Origin: Mycolicibacterium cosmeticum
GTDB lineage: Bacteria; Actinomycetota; Actinomycetes; Mycobacteriales; Mycobacteriaceae
Reading direction: 5' to 3'
Length of the DNA: 64,000 nt
Assembly (NCBI RefSeq): GCF_000613185.1
Contig: NZ_CCBB010000001.1
Coordinates: 2,232,001-2,296,000 of the forward strand
Part shown: in pieces, positions 1 to 7,887 of the stretch
Layout: every line of letters starts with the position of its first letter
Position numbering within the stretch: the first letter of the stretch is position 1
Position numbers and translations under genes: made by a program
Notes under the pieces: generated by a model
What the model was told of the DNA's origin: nothing
The model's database searches: none
What the model saw: only the letters and a program-made list of their open reading frames with translations

Positions 1-98
1 TGTACAGCATCAAGAACCAGACCGACCTGTCCGACGATCAGGCCACCAAATTCGGGGGCGCGGCGCTGCGCATGTACTGCCCCAAATACCTGCCCTGA
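1..98 (+). CDS. C-terminal end of a DUF732-type small secreted protein (partial)
   Basis: The window opens inside a plus-strand gene. Reading from base 3, 31 codons lead to TGA at 96-98, ending in RMYCPKYLP. A closing Tyr-Cys-Pro segment preceded by a small helix is typical of the mycobacterial DUF732 family, small exported proteins of unknown function. The start, signal peptide and first conserved Cys lie outside the window, so the family call rests on the tail alone. The next gene converges on it, with 10 bases between the stops. Confidence 0.6.
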   Translation, partial: YSIKNQTDLSDDQATKFGGAALRMYCPKYLP

Positions 99-108
99 TC
101 AGCGCTGG

Positions 109-942
109 TCAGTCGACGACACCGCGCAGGGCGTCCTCGCCGAAGACCGGGCCTAGCATCGAGGACATGTCCGGCCCGCGCCGCAGGCAGTGCCCGCCGT
201 CGACGTTGATCAGTTGACCGGTGATCCACGCGGCCGCATCGCTGAGCAGGAATACCGCGGCGTTGGCGATGTCCTGCACCTCACCGGGGCGGGGCAGCGG
301 GGTGCAGCTCGCGTAGTCGGCGCTGATCTCCGGGGAATCCAAGATGGGCGCCACCATCTCGGTCTTGATCAACCCCGGCCGGATGCTGTTCACCCGCACC
401 CACGACGGCCCCAGTTCGTCGGCGGCCAACTGCAGCAAGTGGTCGAGCGCGGCCTTGCTCGGGCCGTAGGCCGCGAACCAGCGGTGGGTGTTGCTCGACG
501 CGATCGACGAGATGCCGACGAACGACCCACCGCCGCCCCGCACCATCGCCCTGGCGCTGTGCTTGAGCACGTACATGGTGCCGTTGACGTTGAGGTCCAC
601 GGTCTGGCGCCACAATTCGGAATCCACCTGCGTCAGCGGGCCGATGGTCAAGGACCCACCCGCACAGTGCACGACGCCGTGTAGCCGCCCGTTCCAGGCC
701 GCGGCGGCATCCACCACGCGGGCCACCTCGTCCTCGTCGGTGACATCGGCCGGTTCGTAGCGGACCCGGTCCGCCCCGCCCGCGGCGGCGATCTCGTCGA
801 CCGCGGCAGCGAGCCGATCAGCGTTGCGGCCCACCAGCATTGCGTTGCCGCCGCTGGCGACCACCGCGGCCGCGACCCCCTTGCCGATACCGCTGCCACC
901 GCCGGTCACCAGAACCGTACGATCCGCCAACGAAAGCTGCAC
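109..942 (-). CDS. SDR family oxidoreductase, Rv3485c-like
   Basis: 277-residue classical short-chain dehydrogenase. The NAD(P)-binding glycine motif TGGGSGIG is at residues 13-20. The catalytic Ser is near 146 and the Tyr-x-x-x-Lys pair at 159/163 (YGPSK). I chose the GTG start at 942 because GGAGGG sits six bases upstream; the frame stays open further upstream but without a comparable ribosome site. The substrate is unknown. It resembles the SDR lying just before the otsA/mce4 region in M. tuberculosis. A near-KstR box lies 55 bp upstream, which would make it an outlying member of the cholesterol regulon (inference). Confidence 0.8.
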   Translation of the reverse strand: MQLSLADRTVLVTGGGSGIGKGVAAAVVASGGNAMLVGRNADRLAAAVDEIAAAGGADRVRYEPADVTDEDEVARVVDAAAAWNGRLHGVVHCAGGSLTIGPLTQVDSELWRQTVDLNVNGTMYVLKHSARAMVRGGGGSFVGISSIASSNTHRWFAAYGPSKAALDHLLQLAADELGPSWVRVNSIRPGLIKTEMVAPILDSPEISADYASCTPLPRPGEVQDIANAAVFLLSDAAAWITGQLINVDGGHCLRRGPDMSSMLGPVFGEDALRGVVD

Positions 943-996
943 CGCGATCCCTCCGTAGAGCGTGCGTATCAAACGTGCGCGCTGATGCGCCAAAAC

Positions 997-1010
997 TGGA
1001 ACACGTTCTC
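997..1010. promoter_or_regulatory. Degenerate KstR box upstream of the SDR gene
   Basis: TGGAACACGTTCTC matches the KstR motif TnnAACnnGTTnnA at every fixed position except the last A. It lies 55 bp upstream of the minus-strand SDR start, in an otherwise featureless 294-bp gap (943-1236) that must also carry the promoter of the next plus-strand gene. The single mismatch makes binding uncertain. Confidence 0.45.
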
Positions 1011-1219
1011 GTCATCGAACCACGCCGGCTGGCCGCCGTACAGCAATTCGCAGGTCCAGCCATGCCACAGCTATCTTGCAGTCTGCTCACAGGATTGGCG
1101 CGGCGCCGCCCGAATTTCGTAGTCCTGCCAGGTTTTTTCGTCCCCGTCAGCGTATTCTTGGCTCAGGATTCACATCCGACCCTGACCCCGCTCGGCCGAG
1201 AAGAACCGGCCAGCAAATC

Positions 1220-1234
1220 ACAGAAAGCGTGACG
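1220..1234 (+). repeat. Duplicated leader, copy 1
   Basis: ACAGAAAGCGTGACG occurs here two bases before the ATG at 1237, and again at 1742-1756 immediately before the ATG at 1757. It probably holds the ribosome binding site (AGAAAG) and was copied with the gene. Confidence 0.7.
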
Positions 1235-1236
1235 CC

Positions 1237-1575
1237 ATGGCGACATTCGCCTTCCCTGCCCGTCGACTGATCATTGCCGGCGGCTTCGCCGCGGCGGTCG
1301 TCGCGGCACCCGCGCTTGCGGCCTTCGCCCTCGAGGCGCCCGCCGGACCCGCTCTTGCCGCGTGTCCGACCGGAGAATCCGAGGACACCTTCACCGGCTC
1401 CTGCACTCCCGAGCTGGTGCCCAACTCGCCGGAGTTCGGCAACACCTCCCCGGGTGGTCTGCCGTCCATCGACGGTGTCCCGTGCACCGGCGGTAACTCC
1501 GGGCAGTGCATCGGCCTGTCGGAGGATCAGCCGCAGTTCGTGCAGCCGCACACCAGTGTGAGCTCCAGCCCGTAG
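1237..1575 (+). CDS. Small secreted protein, first of a tandem pair
   Basis: 112 residues. The N terminus (ARRLIIAGGFAAAVVAAPAL) is a signal peptide or signal anchor, followed by a short Cys-containing exported region: ACPTGESEDTFTGSCTPELV, then a PCTGGNSGQCIG segment, ending in TSVSSSP. Four Cys could form two disulfides. It is the paralogue of the next gene, sharing the (T/L)FTGSC, VPNSP, GxPCTGxNSGxCIGL and TSVSSSP blocks. A 15-bp leader just before the ATG is identical in both. I do not recognise a named family; function unknown. A strong terminator follows. Confidence 0.75.
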   Translation: MATFAFPARRLIIAGGFAAAVVAAPALAAFALEAPAGPALAACPTGESEDTFTGSCTPELVPNSPEFGNTSPGGLPSIDGVPCTGGNSGQCIGLSEDQPQFVQPHTSVSSSP

Positions 1576-1596
1576 CGACGTAACAGCGCAGCACTC

Positions 1597-1634
1597 GGCC
1601 GGGACGCCCGTACGCGGGCGTCCCGGCCGCTTTT
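1597..1634 (+). terminator. Rho-independent terminator
   Basis: A perfect 14-bp stem (1597-1610 pairing with 1615-1628) closes a 4-base TACG loop and is followed by GCTTTT. It lies 22 bases after the stop of the first small secreted gene, so the two paralogues are probably transcribed separately. Confidence 0.85.
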
Positions 1635-1741
1635 GTGCCATCCGATGTGTCACGGGGTAACGAACTCCCAGCCAACTCATGGATCTCATGCAGATTTCTG
1701 TCAGCTTCCTTAGAATCTGTCCGACGTCTCGGTCAATAACT

Positions 1742-1756
1742 ACAGAAAGCGTGACG
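1742..1756 (+). repeat. Duplicated leader, copy 2
   Basis: Second copy of the 15-bp leader found at 1220-1234. It abuts the ATG at 1757 and supports that ATG over upstream in-frame starts. Confidence 0.7.
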
Positions 1757-2104
1757 ATGGCGAGCTTCGAGTTTTCCGTTCCACGACTGATCCTTGCCGG
1801 CGGTTTCGCGGTCGCGGTGGCCGCCGCCCCGGTTGTCGCCGTCATCACGACCGTCGGCCCGGCCGACCGCCCGATGCTGGCGTGCGACTCCGGTGAGGAA
1901 GAAGACCTGTTCACGGGCAGCTGCCTGCCGCACACGGTGCCCAACTCCCCGGCAACGCCGTTCAGCTCGATCCCCGGCAACCCCGACCTGCCGGCCATCG
2001 GCGGGATCCCCTGCACCGGCCGCAACTCGGGCGAGTGCATCGGCCTGGCCGAGGATGCGCCACAGTTCCAGCAGCCGGAGACCAGCGTCAGCTCCAGCCC
2101 CTAA
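1757..2104 (+). CDS. Small secreted protein, second of the tandem pair
   Basis: 115 residues, paralogue of the preceding gene. It has the same order: a hydrophobic export segment (PRLILAGGFAVAVAAAPVVA), ACDSGEEEDLFTGSC, VPNSP, GIPCTGRNSGECIGL, and the same TSVSSSP ending. All four Cys are conserved between the two, which implies selection on an oxidised extracytoplasmic fold. An upstream in-frame ATG at 1679 exists, but the duplicated leader places the true start at 1757. Function unknown. Confidence 0.75.
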   Translation: MASFEFSVPRLILAGGFAVAVAAAPVVAVITTVGPADRPMLACDSGEEEDLFTGSCLPHTVPNSPATPFSSIPGNPDLPAIGGIPCTGRNSGECIGLAEDAPQFQQPETSVSSSP

Positions 2105-2110
2105 TCCGTG

Positions 2111-2177
2111 CTGTAGGGGTTCCGGAACGGGCCGGTGACCCGGCCTGCCGCCGTGCGCCGTGCCGGGTCACCTACAG
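2111..2177. other. Nested inverted repeat between the secreted gene and the 54-codon ORF
   Basis: An outer pair CTGTAGG (2111-2117) / CCTACAG (2171-2177) encloses the palindrome GTTCCGGAAC (2119-2128) and a perfect 11-bp hairpin GGTGACCCGGC (2134-2144) / GCCGGGTCACC (2162-2172). There is no T tract. It could terminate the upstream transcript or shape the leader of the small ORF starting at 2185. Confidence 0.55.
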
Positions 2178-2184
2178 TAAGAAG

Positions 2185-2349
2185 ATGCCTGCAAAATCTG
2201 AGACCGCCGATATCGGCGAAGTCGAGCCGGTTGCCGACGACACCGCCAGTCAGGCGCGTCGTGTCGTGGCCGCCTACGCCACCGACGCCGACGAATGCCG
2301 GATGTTCCTGTCCATGCTGGGTATCGGTCCGGCGAAGCAAGAGGCGTAG
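2185..2349 (+). CDS. Small conserved protein directly upstream of otsA, Rv3489-like
   Basis: 54 residues, soluble and acidic at the N terminus, with no signal peptide, ending in ECRMFLSMLGIGPAKQEA. Its TAG stop is immediately followed by the otsA GTG, so the two are probably translationally coupled. A 54-residue protein of unknown function occupies the same place before otsA in M. tuberculosis. The start is the first ATG after the nested hairpin; no strong ribosome site is visible. A role linked to trehalose synthesis is suggested only by position. Confidence 0.7.
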   Translation: MPAKSETADIGEVEPVADDTASQARRVVAAYATDADECRMFLSMLGIGPAKQEA

Positions 2350-3813
2350 GTGGTGGCCGGAGACGGAAATTTGACCGACTCCACACCCGTCGAGGGCACC
2401 TCCGACTTCGTCGTGGTCGCCAATCGGCTCCCGATCGACCAGGTGCGCCTGCCCGACGGCACAACCACATGGAAACGCAGCCCCGGCGGCCTGGTGACCG
2501 CCCTGGAGCCGTTGCTGCGCAAACAGCGTGGCGCCTGGATCGGCTGGCCCGGCGTTCCCGACAGTGACGAAGAGCCGATCGTCCAGGAGGGGCTGCGGCT
2601 CTTCCCGGTACGGCTGTCCGCCGAGGATGTCGCCGAGTACTACGAGGGCTTCTCCAACGCCACGCTGTGGCCGCTGTATCACGACGTCATCGTCAAGCCC
2701 GAGTACCGCCGGGAATGGTGGGAACGCTACGTCGACGTGAACCGGCGGTTCGCCGAGGCCACGTCCAAGGCGGCGGCGCCCGGAGCCACGGTGTGGGTCC
2801 AGGACTACCAGCTACAACTGGTGCCCAAGATGCTGCGCATGTTGCGGCCGGACCTCACCATCGGGTTCTTCCTGCACATTCCGTTCCCGCCGGTCGAGCT
2901 GTTCATGCAGATGCCGTGGCGCACCGAGATCATCGAGGGCCTGCTCGGCGCCGACCTGGTCGGCTTCCACCTGCCCGGCGGGGCACAGAATTTTCTCATC
3001 CTGGCCCGGCGGCTGGTCGGCGCGAACACCTCGCGCGGGACCGTCGGCGTGCGGTCCCGGTTCGGTGAGGTGCAGGTGGGTTTCCGCACCGTCAAGGTCG
3101 GCGCCTTCCCGATCTCCATCGATTCGGCCGAACTCGACGCCAAGGCACGCGACCGCGGGATCCGTCAGCGCGCCAAACAAATTCGGTCCGAACTCGGAAA
3201 CCCACGCAAGATCATGCTGGGCGTGGACCGTCTCGACTACACCAAGGGCATCGACGTCCGGCTCAAGGCCTTCACCGACCTGCTCGCCGACAAGCGCGCG
3301 GACCGCACGGACACCGTGCTGGTACAGCTGGCCACCCCCAGTCGCGAACGGGTGGAGAGCTATATCGAGATGCGGGAAGGCATCGAGCGCCAGGTCGGCC
3401 ACATCAACGGCGAGTACGGTGAGGTCGGTCGGCCAGTGGTGCACTACCTGCACCGTCCGGTGCCGCGCGACGAACTGATTGCCTTCTTCGTCGCTGCCGA
3501 CATCATGCTCGTCACGCCGTTGCGAGACGGCATGAACCTGGTGGCCAAGGAATACGTGGCGTGCCGCAGCGACCTCGGCGGCGCCCTGGTGCTATCCGAA
3601 TTCACCGGCGCGGCAGCGGAATTACGGCAGGCCTACCTGTGCAACCCGCACCACACCGACGGCGTGAAGGAAGCCATCGAGCAAGCCCTCACCCAGACAC
3701 CGGAAGAGGGCCGGCGCCGGATGCGGGCCCTGCGCCGCCAGGTGCTCGCGCACGACGTGGATCGTTGGGCGCGCTCGTTCCTGGACGCGCTGGCCACCGC
3801 CCGCAGCGCCTGA
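2350..3813 (+). CDS. otsA: Trehalose-6-phosphate synthase
   Basis: 487 residues, glycosyltransferase family 20. It joins a glucose nucleotide donor to glucose-6-phosphate, giving trehalose-6-phosphate in the cytosol. Family signatures are present in order: [55 protein letters not shown] and [16 protein letters not shown]. The GTG at 2350 directly follows the stop of the small upstream ORF; a second GTG follows at 2353 and cannot be distinguished. The phosphatase partner is not in the window. It ends 4 bp from the convergent mce4 operon. Confidence 0.95.
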   Translation: MVAGDGNLTDSTPVEGTSDFVVVANRLPIDQVRLPDGTTTWKRSPGGLVTALEPLLRKQRGAWIGWPGVPDSDEEPIVQEGLRLFPVRLSAEDVAEYYEGFSNATLWPLYHDVIVKPEYRREWWERYVDVNRRFAEATSKAAAPGATVWVQDYQLQLVPKMLRMLRPDLTIGFFLHIPFPPVELFMQMPWRTEIIEGLLGADLVGFHLPGGAQNFLILARRLVGANTSRGTVGVRSRFGEVQVGFRTVKVGAFPISIDSAELDAKARDRGIRQRAKQIRSELGNPRKIMLGVDRLDYTKGIDVRLKAFTDLLADKRADRTDTVLVQLATPSRERVESYIEMREGIERQVGHINGEYGEVGRPVVHYLHRPVPRDELIAFFVAADIMLVTPLRDGMNLVAKEYVACRSDLGGALVLSEFTGAAAELRQAYLCNPHHTDGVKEAIEQALTQTPEEGRRRMRALRRQVLAHDVDRWARSFLDALATARSA

Positions 3814-3817
3814 CGGG

Positions 3818-4303
3818 CTACACCGGCTGGATGTACTTGATCAGCCACTTCCCGTCGATCTTCTGATAGTCGACGCGAAGCCGGCTGCCGTCATACACCG
3901 GCTGCTTCGACTTGTCGGTGACCGTACGGTTCATGAACACCAGCACCGAAGCCGAATCCCGTTGGGCGGCCAGCATTCCGGCACCGACCACGTTGGCCTG
4001 GCTGACCACCTGGCGATCACGGGCCTGCGGGATGATGTCCTTGGCGGCACGGTCCTCGAACTCGCGCCGGTAATCGGGGGTCAGCAGTGTCGCCGCTTCG
4101 GTCAGGCTGCGTTCCACCGTCTGGTAGTCATAGCCGAACACCTTCGGGATCTGCTCGGTGGCCAGCGCGGGCAGCGCGGCGCCGGCGTCCTGCACGGCCC
4201 GGTTCTGCGTGCGGTCCCAATACAGCGCACCACCGACCGCGGACAGGCCGACCAGCCCCAGCGCGAACACCAGCGCCACGAGCGCAATGAGCTTGCCACG
4301 CAT
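3818..4303 (-). CDS. Mce-associated membrane protein, Rv3492c-like
   Basis: 161 residues. One N-terminal membrane anchor (about residues 5-27, LIALVALVFALGLVGLSAVG) is followed by an extracytoplasmic alpha+beta domain ending in KIDGKWLIKYIQPV. This matches the Mce-associated (Mas/Mam) proteins, which stabilise or assemble the Mce transporter in the envelope. It is the last gene of the mce4 operon and its ATG overlaps the stop of the preceding gene by one base. Confidence 0.85.
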   Translation of the reverse strand: MRGKLIALVALVFALGLVGLSAVGGALYWDRTQNRAVQDAGAALPALATEQIPKVFGYDYQTVERSLTEAATLLTPDYRREFEDRAAKDIIPQARDRQVVSQANVVGAGMLAAQRDSASVLVFMNRTVTDKSKQPVYDGSRLRVDYQKIDGKWLIKYIQPV

Positions 4304-4995
4304 CAGTTTCCACCCTCGGGATATTTCAGGTCGTATCCGGTCATGTGGCCGTTGTCGTCCTCGTGCACGACGACACGCATCCGGTAGGCCTGCGACGGCT
4401 TGTTGACACCGTCGAGGTCGGTCACGGTGACCCGCACCGCCACCAGCACCGCGGCGTTGCGCCCGACCTCGTCGATCTTCTCCAACGCGGCACCGCTGAC
4501 CACGGCCTCCGAACTGGCCTGGGTGTCCCGGAAGATGGCCTTGAGATTGTCGACGTTGTTGCCCTGGCTCATCATGTCGCGCAGCGGGCCGCTGGTGCCG
4601 TCGACGAAGCGGTTCACACTCTCGTCGATGTTGTTCTGGTTGTAGCTGAACATGTTCAACACCGTCTGCTCGGCGGTGTCCACGAAACGCTGCTGGCGCG
4701 CGATGGCGGCGTCGGCCTGCCGATGCTGGGTGAGCAGCACCAAGACGGTGGTGACGAGCACGGCGGCCGCCAGCACCGCCGCGATGGCCGAGACCAGCGC
4801 CACCCGGCCGCGGTTGGGTTGTCGTCGCGGCAACGACACCGTCTTCTTCGACTTACCCGTGCGTGTGGCGGCGCGTGCACTCACCACCAGGGGATCCGGT
4901 GCCGACGCGGGGATGCCACCCGCGGGCCCCGCCGCGCGCGAGGCACGCCGGCGGACCGGCTTCGGCTTGTCCGCCGAAACCTGTTCCTCAACCAT
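4303..4995 (-). CDS. Mce-associated membrane protein, Rv3493c-like
   Basis: 230 residues. A basic, Ala/Pro-rich cytoplasmic N terminus (about 65 residues) leads into one membrane helix (VALVSAIAAVLAAAVLVTTV), a short coiled segment (TQHRQADAAIARQQRF) and a C-terminal extracytoplasmic domain similar to its smaller neighbour. It is the second Mce-associated subunit, ten bases downstream of mce4F. It probably works with the 3818-4303 product at the Mce4 complex. Confidence 0.85.
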   Translation of the reverse strand: MVEEQVSADKPKPVRRRASRAAGPAGGIPASAPDPLVVSARAATRTGKSKKTVSLPRRQPNRGRVALVSAIAAVLAAAVLVTTVLVLLTQHRQADAAIARQQRFVDTAEQTVLNMFSYNQNNIDESVNRFVDGTSGPLRDMMSQGNNVDNLKAIFRDTQASSEAVVSGAALEKIDEVGRNAAVLVAVRVTVTDLDGVNKPSQAYRMRVVVHEDDNGHMTGYDLKYPEGGN

Positions 4996-5005
4996 CTAGA
5001 CCTGC

Positions 5006-6703
5006 CTAAACCTGCTTGGGCGCCATCATCAAATCTACCCAGTTCTCCGCCGGCGAGAACTTGTCGGATCCGGAGGCGAACACCCCCGTGCCGCCCGACG
5101 GATCCGCGAACACACCGGTCCTCGGATCGTAGGTGGTGCTCGCGGGAGCACTGGCCTGGGGTTGCGGCGCCTCGGCGGGCAGCGGCGGCGGTGGCGCATC
5201 CACCGGTGGAGCATCGGCGGGCGGCGGCGGTGGCCGTCGTCCGTACGGCGGCACCACCTGATCCGGCGGTGCGTAGAACGTGCCCGGCGGCGCGGGCGGG
5301 TTGTCGTTGGGCGGTACCGGCAACGGGAACGGTGCGTTCGGCGCCGGGCCCGGTCCCGGCTGCACGCCGGGCGGTAGCTGCACCGCGGGTGGTCCCGGGT
5401 CGTAGTCCGCGCCGGGCGGGATGTTCGGGAACTTGTTGGGCGGCAGGATATTGCGGCCGTCCTCGACGGGAGTGCCGTATGGGACAGGCGGCCCGCGCCA
5501 CGGGTTGCTTCCGAGCGGTACATAGCCGCGCGGGTCACGGCACAGCTGGATGGTCGGCGCCCGCTTGCCGGGGAACTCCTGGCACGGGTAGTTACGGGCG
5601 CCGCGCACCACCGACGGATCGTTCTGTGCGGTCTTGCAGTACAGGTCGGCGGGCAGTTCCCGCAGGGTGGTGTCGGCGGGTGAGCGGATCGCGGTGGGCG
5701 GCAGGAAGCCGGTCGAGCAGGGTGGCGGATCACCCAGGTCGACCTTGAAGTCCAGCTTGCCGCCCTCGTCGGCGGGCACACCACCTGCCACAGTGTTCAG
5801 TGCTGCAATCAGGGCCGGGAAAATGACCAGCGCCTGTTCGATCGATTTGTTGTAGATCACGCCGATCCGGCCGAAGTCCGCCAGGTTCGCCGCGAGCTGC
5901 GGGAATGTCGGGCGGATGCCGGCGAAGGTGGTGTTCGCCTCGGCCACCGCACCGGGCACCGTCTGCAACACCGAGCGCAGCTGCGGGTCGGCCTTGTCCA
6001 CCTCCGAGGTGAACCGGGCCAAGCCGTCGACGGAGGACTTGATGTCGTCGCCGGCGCGGATCTGCGCCTCCAGGAACGGTCCGGCCTGGTCGATCAGCTG
6101 GGTGGTCTGGCCGTAATTGTTGTTGGCCTCGTCGACCAGCGCGCGCGAGGACTGGATGAGCCGGGACAGCTCGGGCCCGGATCCGTTGAACGCCTTGAAC
6201 GTCTCCTTGAGCAGCTCCTGGACGCGGCTGTCGCCGACGCTGCTGACCAGATCGTCGGCCTGGCGGAGCAGCCCGGCGATGTCCTGACCGATCGCGGTGT
6301 GCGCGACCTCGATGTTGGAGCCGTCGCGCAGGAGCTTGGTGGCCGGGGCCTCGCCGTCACCGGGTGGCACCAGGTCGATGTATTGCTCGCCGACGGCCGA
6401 GACGCTCTTTACCGTCGCGGTAACGTTATCGGGCACATCGATGTCGGTGTTGAGCCGCATGTGCGCGATGACACCGTCATCGGTCAGCCCGACCTGTTCG
6501 ACCCGGCCGATCGTGACACCGCGGTAGGTGACGTTGGCGTTCTGGTACAGGCCACCACCGGCCACGAAGTTCGCGGTGATGTTGTAGGTGCCGATACCCA
6601 TCGCCGCGGGCACGTGCAGATAGAACGCGGAGATCGCGGTCACGGTGAGCACGGTGACGACCGCGAAGATCGACAGTTGAAGTTTGGTCAGCCGGTCCAG
6701 CAT
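5006..6703 (-). CDS. mce4F: Mce4F, substrate-binding protein of the Mce4 sterol importer
   Basis: 565 residues. An N-terminal membrane anchor (about 8-30) is followed by the MlaD/Mce domain (GTYNITANFVAGGGLYQNANVTYRGVTIG and on) and a long helical region that builds the hydrophobic channel. The last ~150 residues are very rich in Pro (runs such as RRPPPPPADAPPVDAPPPP), probably a flexible cell-wall spacer. It begins where mce4E ends (one-base overlap). Mce4 imports cholesterol in mycobacteria. Confidence 0.95.
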   Translation of the reverse strand: MLDRLTKLQLSIFAVVTVLTVTAISAFYLHVPAAMGIGTYNITANFVAGGGLYQNANVTYRGVTIGRVEQVGLTDDGVIAHMRLNTDIDVPDNVTATVKSVSAVGEQYIDLVPPGDGEAPATKLLRDGSNIEVAHTAIGQDIAGLLRQADDLVSSVGDSRVQELLKETFKAFNGSGPELSRLIQSSRALVDEANNNYGQTTQLIDQAGPFLEAQIRAGDDIKSSVDGLARFTSEVDKADPQLRSVLQTVPGAVAEANTTFAGIRPTFPQLAANLADFGRIGVIYNKSIEQALVIFPALIAALNTVAGGVPADEGGKLDFKVDLGDPPPCSTGFLPPTAIRSPADTTLRELPADLYCKTAQNDPSVVRGARNYPCQEFPGKRAPTIQLCRDPRGYVPLGSNPWRGPPVPYGTPVEDGRNILPPNKFPNIPPGADYDPGPPAVQLPPGVQPGPGPAPNAPFPLPVPPNDNPPAPPGTFYAPPDQVVPPYGRRPPPPPADAPPVDAPPPPLPAEAPQPQASAPASTTYDPRTGVFADPSGGTGVFASGSDKFSPAENWVDLMMAPKQV

Positions 6704-7887
6704 TACGGGGCACCTCCGTGCTGCGTGGCCGTACCCGGCGGGATCTTGAACGGATCGGCGGCCTGCCCGGACAGGTTGGCCATCGCACCGGTCAGGAAGT
6801 CCGGCGGGTTGATGACCTCATCGAGGTGCTTCATGTTCGGGTCGAAGAACGATGTGGTGAACATCGATTCGCCGAACCGCCGTGCGGTGAGGTCGAATGT
6901 CACGAACACGTTCAGGTAGTCACCGCGCACCGCGTTGCGCAAGTACTTGTAGTGGAACGGGAAGGTCGGCAGGAACTCCAGGTCCTTGATCACGTCATCG
7001 GCATTGTCGTTGAACTCCTTGATGACCGGAAAGAGGTCTTTCAGGTCGGCGGCGAAGTCGGTCTTGGTCTCCGACAGCACGCGAGCCCCCACCGTGGCGA
7101 ACTTCTGCAGTGCCTGGAACGCATCGACGATGTTGGACCGGTTGTCGTTGAGCACCTTCAACGCGTTGGGCAGCGTGTCGAGGGTGCGGCCCAGGTTGTC
7201 CTTGCTGCGGGCCAGCATCGAGGCGAATCGGTTCAGCCCGTCGGCCGCGGCGATGATGTCGTTGGTCTGCTGGTCCAGTGACGAGGTCAGTTCGGCCAAC
7301 CGGGGCAACAGCTCGGCGAAGCTTCCGCTACGCCCGGCAACCGCCGCATACGCCTCGTCGGTGATGTCCTGCAGCGCACCGAGATTGCCCTTGTTGACCA
7401 CCACACCCAACGAGGACAGCACTTCCTCGGTGGTCGGGTAGCGGCCGATGCTGCCGAGCGGGATGTTCGAGCCCTGCTTGAGCTTGCCGATGGCCTTGCC
7501 CTCCGGGGCCGCCAGTTGGACATGCTGGGAGCCCAGCAGCGAGGTCTGCGCGACGGTGGCGGTCGAGTTCTCCGGCAGGTTCACATCCCCGTCGAGCGAC
7601 AGCTTGACCGCGGCGTAGAACGTACCGTCGGGCCGCTGCACGGCGTCGATACCCGACACACTGCCGACGGTCACGTCGTCGACCATCACCGGCGAATTCT
7701 GGGGCAGCGTCGCCACATCGGGCAGTTCCACGGTGATGGTGTAGGACCCCGGACCGTGTCCCGCGGTGCCGGGCATGTCCAGCGAGTTCAGCCCGCCGAA
7801 CGAACAACCGGCCACCAGCAACGCCCCCGAGCTCAGCGCGGTGGTGCGCAGCGTCGCGCTTCGCAACGCCTTCCCCGAATGCCTCAT
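6703..7887 (-). CDS. mce4E: Mce4E lipoprotein (LprN-type)
   Basis: 394 residues. A signal peptide ends in the lipobox LLVAGC with Cys at residue 28, so this subunit is lipid-anchored while its sisters are helix-anchored. The Mce/MlaD domain follows (GSYTITVELPDVATLPQNSPVMVDDVTVG), then the helical channel region. The E position of Mce operons is always the lipoprotein, so the gene identity is secure. Overlaps mce4D by four bases. Confidence 0.95.
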   Translation of the reverse strand: MRHSGKALRSATLRTTALSSGALLVAGCSFGGLNSLDMPGTAGHGPGSYTITVELPDVATLPQNSPVMVDDVTVGSVSGIDAVQRPDGTFYAAVKLSLDGDVNLPENSTATVAQTSLLGSQHVQLAAPEGKAIGKLKQGSNIPLGSIGRYPTTEEVLSSLGVVVNKGNLGALQDITDEAYAAVAGRSGSFAELLPRLAELTSSLDQQTNDIIAAADGLNRFASMLARSKDNLGRTLDTLPNALKVLNDNRSNIVDAFQALQKFATVGARVLSETKTDFAADLKDLFPVIKEFNDNADDVIKDLEFLPTFPFHYKYLRNAVRGDYLNVFVTFDLTARRFGESMFTTSFFDPNMKHLDEVINPPDFLTGAMANLSGQAADPFKIPPGTATQHGGAP

